Positions 62,708-64,000 of a stretch of 64,000 nucleotides of DNA are shown here, in pieces. Made by a program: the position numbers and the translations under genes. The stretch comes from Pseudo-nitzschia pungens (lineage: Eukaryota > Bacillariophyta > Bacillariophyceae > Bacillariales > Bacillariaceae): contig CM074768.1 in assembly GCA_037355855.1 (NCBI GenBank), forward strand, positions 682,001-746,000, in the 5' to 3' direction. Below the pieces are notes generated by a model. That model saw only the letters and a list, made by a program, of their open reading frames with translations. It had not been told where the DNA came from and ran no database searches. Positions within the stretch are counted from its first letter, which is position 1; each line of letters opens with the position of its first letter.

Positions 62708-62764
62708 AAACAGTTTATATCTACTACGATTAAGTTCCCCGAAGATCGCTGACGAGCGAATATC

Positions 62765-63784
62765 AACACATACTAGTACTAGTACTAATAAGAATAGTAC
62801 TAGTAGTACTACTAGTAGTACTAGTCGTAGTACCACTAGTAGTAGTACTAATAGCAGAACGCAGCATCGTCAAGCGTCTGCACCACCATCCTCCTCCTCA
62901 TCATCAGGATAACTTTGTTGCAGTAGCAGGCGCTGCGGACTCGTCGACAAAGGAGAAGAAGAAGAAGTGATGGGTGCTGGTGTTGGTGGGTCCTTGTTTC
63001 TTCCTGTGGGCTGATTCTTCTTGTTCTTCTTGTTCTTGCTCAATGTAAAGAAGTGAAGACGAAGAATGCACCTCCAGCAGCAGCACCGGCATCACCAGCA
63101 CCACCAAGAACGTGCTGCTGAGGATTACACCACCACGTCGAAAAATGAAAGAAAGACGACGACGAATGAATTACTACTACTACTAGTAGTACTACTAGTA
63201 CTAGTAAGAAGAACGAATCCCAATGAAAACAACAAGGTTGCCTCGCCGTTCAAAATTTTCTCTGGTCCTGCTGCCTTCGTGTTTCACTCAGCAGCAGGAG
63301 GAGGGGGGGATGCAACGCAACGCCAGGCAAGGCAAGGCGTTGGTGGTTTCATTCAGCATTTGTTGTGACAATAATGGTGCTCATTCCTCGAGCCTGCAGA
63401 AGCAATGAGAGGCACGGTCTGTTTCACAGCAGTACTAGCTACTATGCATGCATCGTCTAGTAGTAGTAGTGAAGGTGATTGCCCCGTTGGTCAAACACAT
63501 GACGCTGGTTGGTTGTTCAAATGAGTTTGTCGGTGAGTTAGCTATTAAAACTACTACTAGTAAGAAGTTAGTTGAAAAAGAAGTTCGTTCTTGCTTCAAT
63601 GCTATAATATTGCTTCGATTGTTCGACACCGCACCTACGAAATTCCTTCCGCATCCCATTCCGCGGTAGTAGCTAGCAAACATCGCGATTGGTGGCTGCT
63701 CGCAAGCACCGTGAGTTGCCGTGGAGGTGCATGGTGGTGATGAACGCGCGCCGATGGGGTGCCGCGGTGGGATGGCGAAAGGGG
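62765..63784. other. Intergenic, ACTAGT- and GAAGAA-rich
   Basis: TAGTACTAG runs (62770-62850, 63170-63210) and GAAGAA/CAGCAG runs are present. Small frames here have simple-sequence composition. It probably includes the 3' UTR of the next gene (minus). Confidence 0.5.
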
Positions 63785-64000
63785 TTACGCAGACGCAACC
63801 TGCTTCAGGTCCGGGGGTTCTTCTTTGTCGTCGTCATCACTCTCCACCATGGGAGAGCCGACCTCTTCCTCCTTGGTTTCTTCTTTCTTGGTTTCTTCCT
63901 CCTTGGTCTCGACCACCCTCGCCTCTGCCACCGGCACCTCCTTGGTCGCTTCCGGAGTTGGTTCCGGTGCCGCTTCGGGTGCTCCGCTATCGCCGCCGCC
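63785..64000 (-). CDS. 3' end of a gene for an acidic-tailed protein (partial)
   Basis: The minus strand is open from the window edge to a TAA at 63785-63787, giving 71 residues. They are Pro/Ala/Glu-rich, then Glu/Lys-rich with repeated ETKEEE, then a DDDDKEEPP cluster and the end LKQVASA. GC content and codon use match the genes of the 32-42-kb island. The upstream part lies outside the window, so function cannot be given. Confidence 0.65.
   Translation of the reverse strand, partial: GGGDSGAPEAAPEPTPEATKEVPVAEARVVETKEEETKKEETKEEEVGSPMVESDDDDKEEPPDLKQVASA

Larger units (their letters stand above)
43943..62747. mobile_element. Large CACTA/Plavaka-like DNA transposon with extra genes (about 18.8 kb)
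   Basis: Evidence for one element: a 21-bp block CGTCTGT(C/T)AACTGTTT.. at 43957-43977 recurs inverted at 62687-62707. Arrays carrying CGTCACTCTACAT (44572-44740) recur inverted at 62126-62218. A DDE transposase lies inside, and repeat X appears split at the two outer edges. It encodes, left to right, a coiled-coil protein (minus), the transposase (minus), a zinc-knuckle protein (plus) and an RS/acidic protein (minus). Without the nested LTR element it is about 14.4 kb. Exact ends and a target duplication could not be fixed, so the outer limits are uncertain by tens of bases. Confidence 0.65.

Noticed and set aside
43943..62747. Simple target-site duplication for the large transposon
   Set aside because: The bases beside the inferred junctions (CTATTT on the left, GCTGACG on the right) do not form a clear duplication, so none is claimed.

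Overview
The window looks like nuclear DNA of a stramenopile, most likely a diatom (inference; the species is not determined). Genes have short GT-AG introns, two proteins carry an N-terminal hydrophobic segment followed by a plastid-type AF/SF motif, class C GPCR-like receptors are present, and the copia and gypsy retrotransposons lie among many small DNA transposons. No bacterial-style operons, rRNA genes, tRNA genes or CRISPR arrays were seen.

Layout. 1-2885 is repeat DNA: an LTR fragment, a dispersed repeat, a tandem array and a 582-bp mariner-type MITE. 2889-5919 and 27199-30120 (both minus) are two paralogous four-exon receptor genes with a solute-binding-protein-like ectodomain and a 7TM domain. 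They belong to one segmental duplication. The upstream flank of the first copy is split by a 16.3-kb block of nested repeats (6753-23036): a deleted copia element (8083-18476) that contains an intact gypsy element (12258-18119), a minisatellite, a 91-bp MITE, a solo LTR and tandem arrays. 23424-24155 is a non-autonomous hAT element.

31991-42276 is a gene island: a predicted plastid alpha/beta-hydrolase, a secreted Gln/Asn-rich protein, threonine synthase and an unknown predicted plastid protein. Between the last two lie five tandem units (39.45-40.67 kb). Each has a conserved upstream block, a TATA box about 27 bp before a stem-loop RNA, and a T-run. They look like RNA polymerase III type-3 genes for an unrecognised small structured RNA.

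43943-62747 is best read as one large DNA transposon of about 18.8 kb. It has a 21-bp inverted terminal block, inverted subterminal arrays sharing a 13-mer, a CACTA/Plavaka-like DDE transposase broken by one in-frame TGA, and three further genes: a coiled-coil protein, a zinc-knuckle/Ala-rich protein and an RS-rich acidic protein. A 4384-bp LTR element (50804-55187) with identical 429-bp LTRs, a perfect 5-bp target duplication and only a Gag-like ORF is inserted inside it. The window ends in the 3' part of an acidic-tailed protein gene (minus strand).
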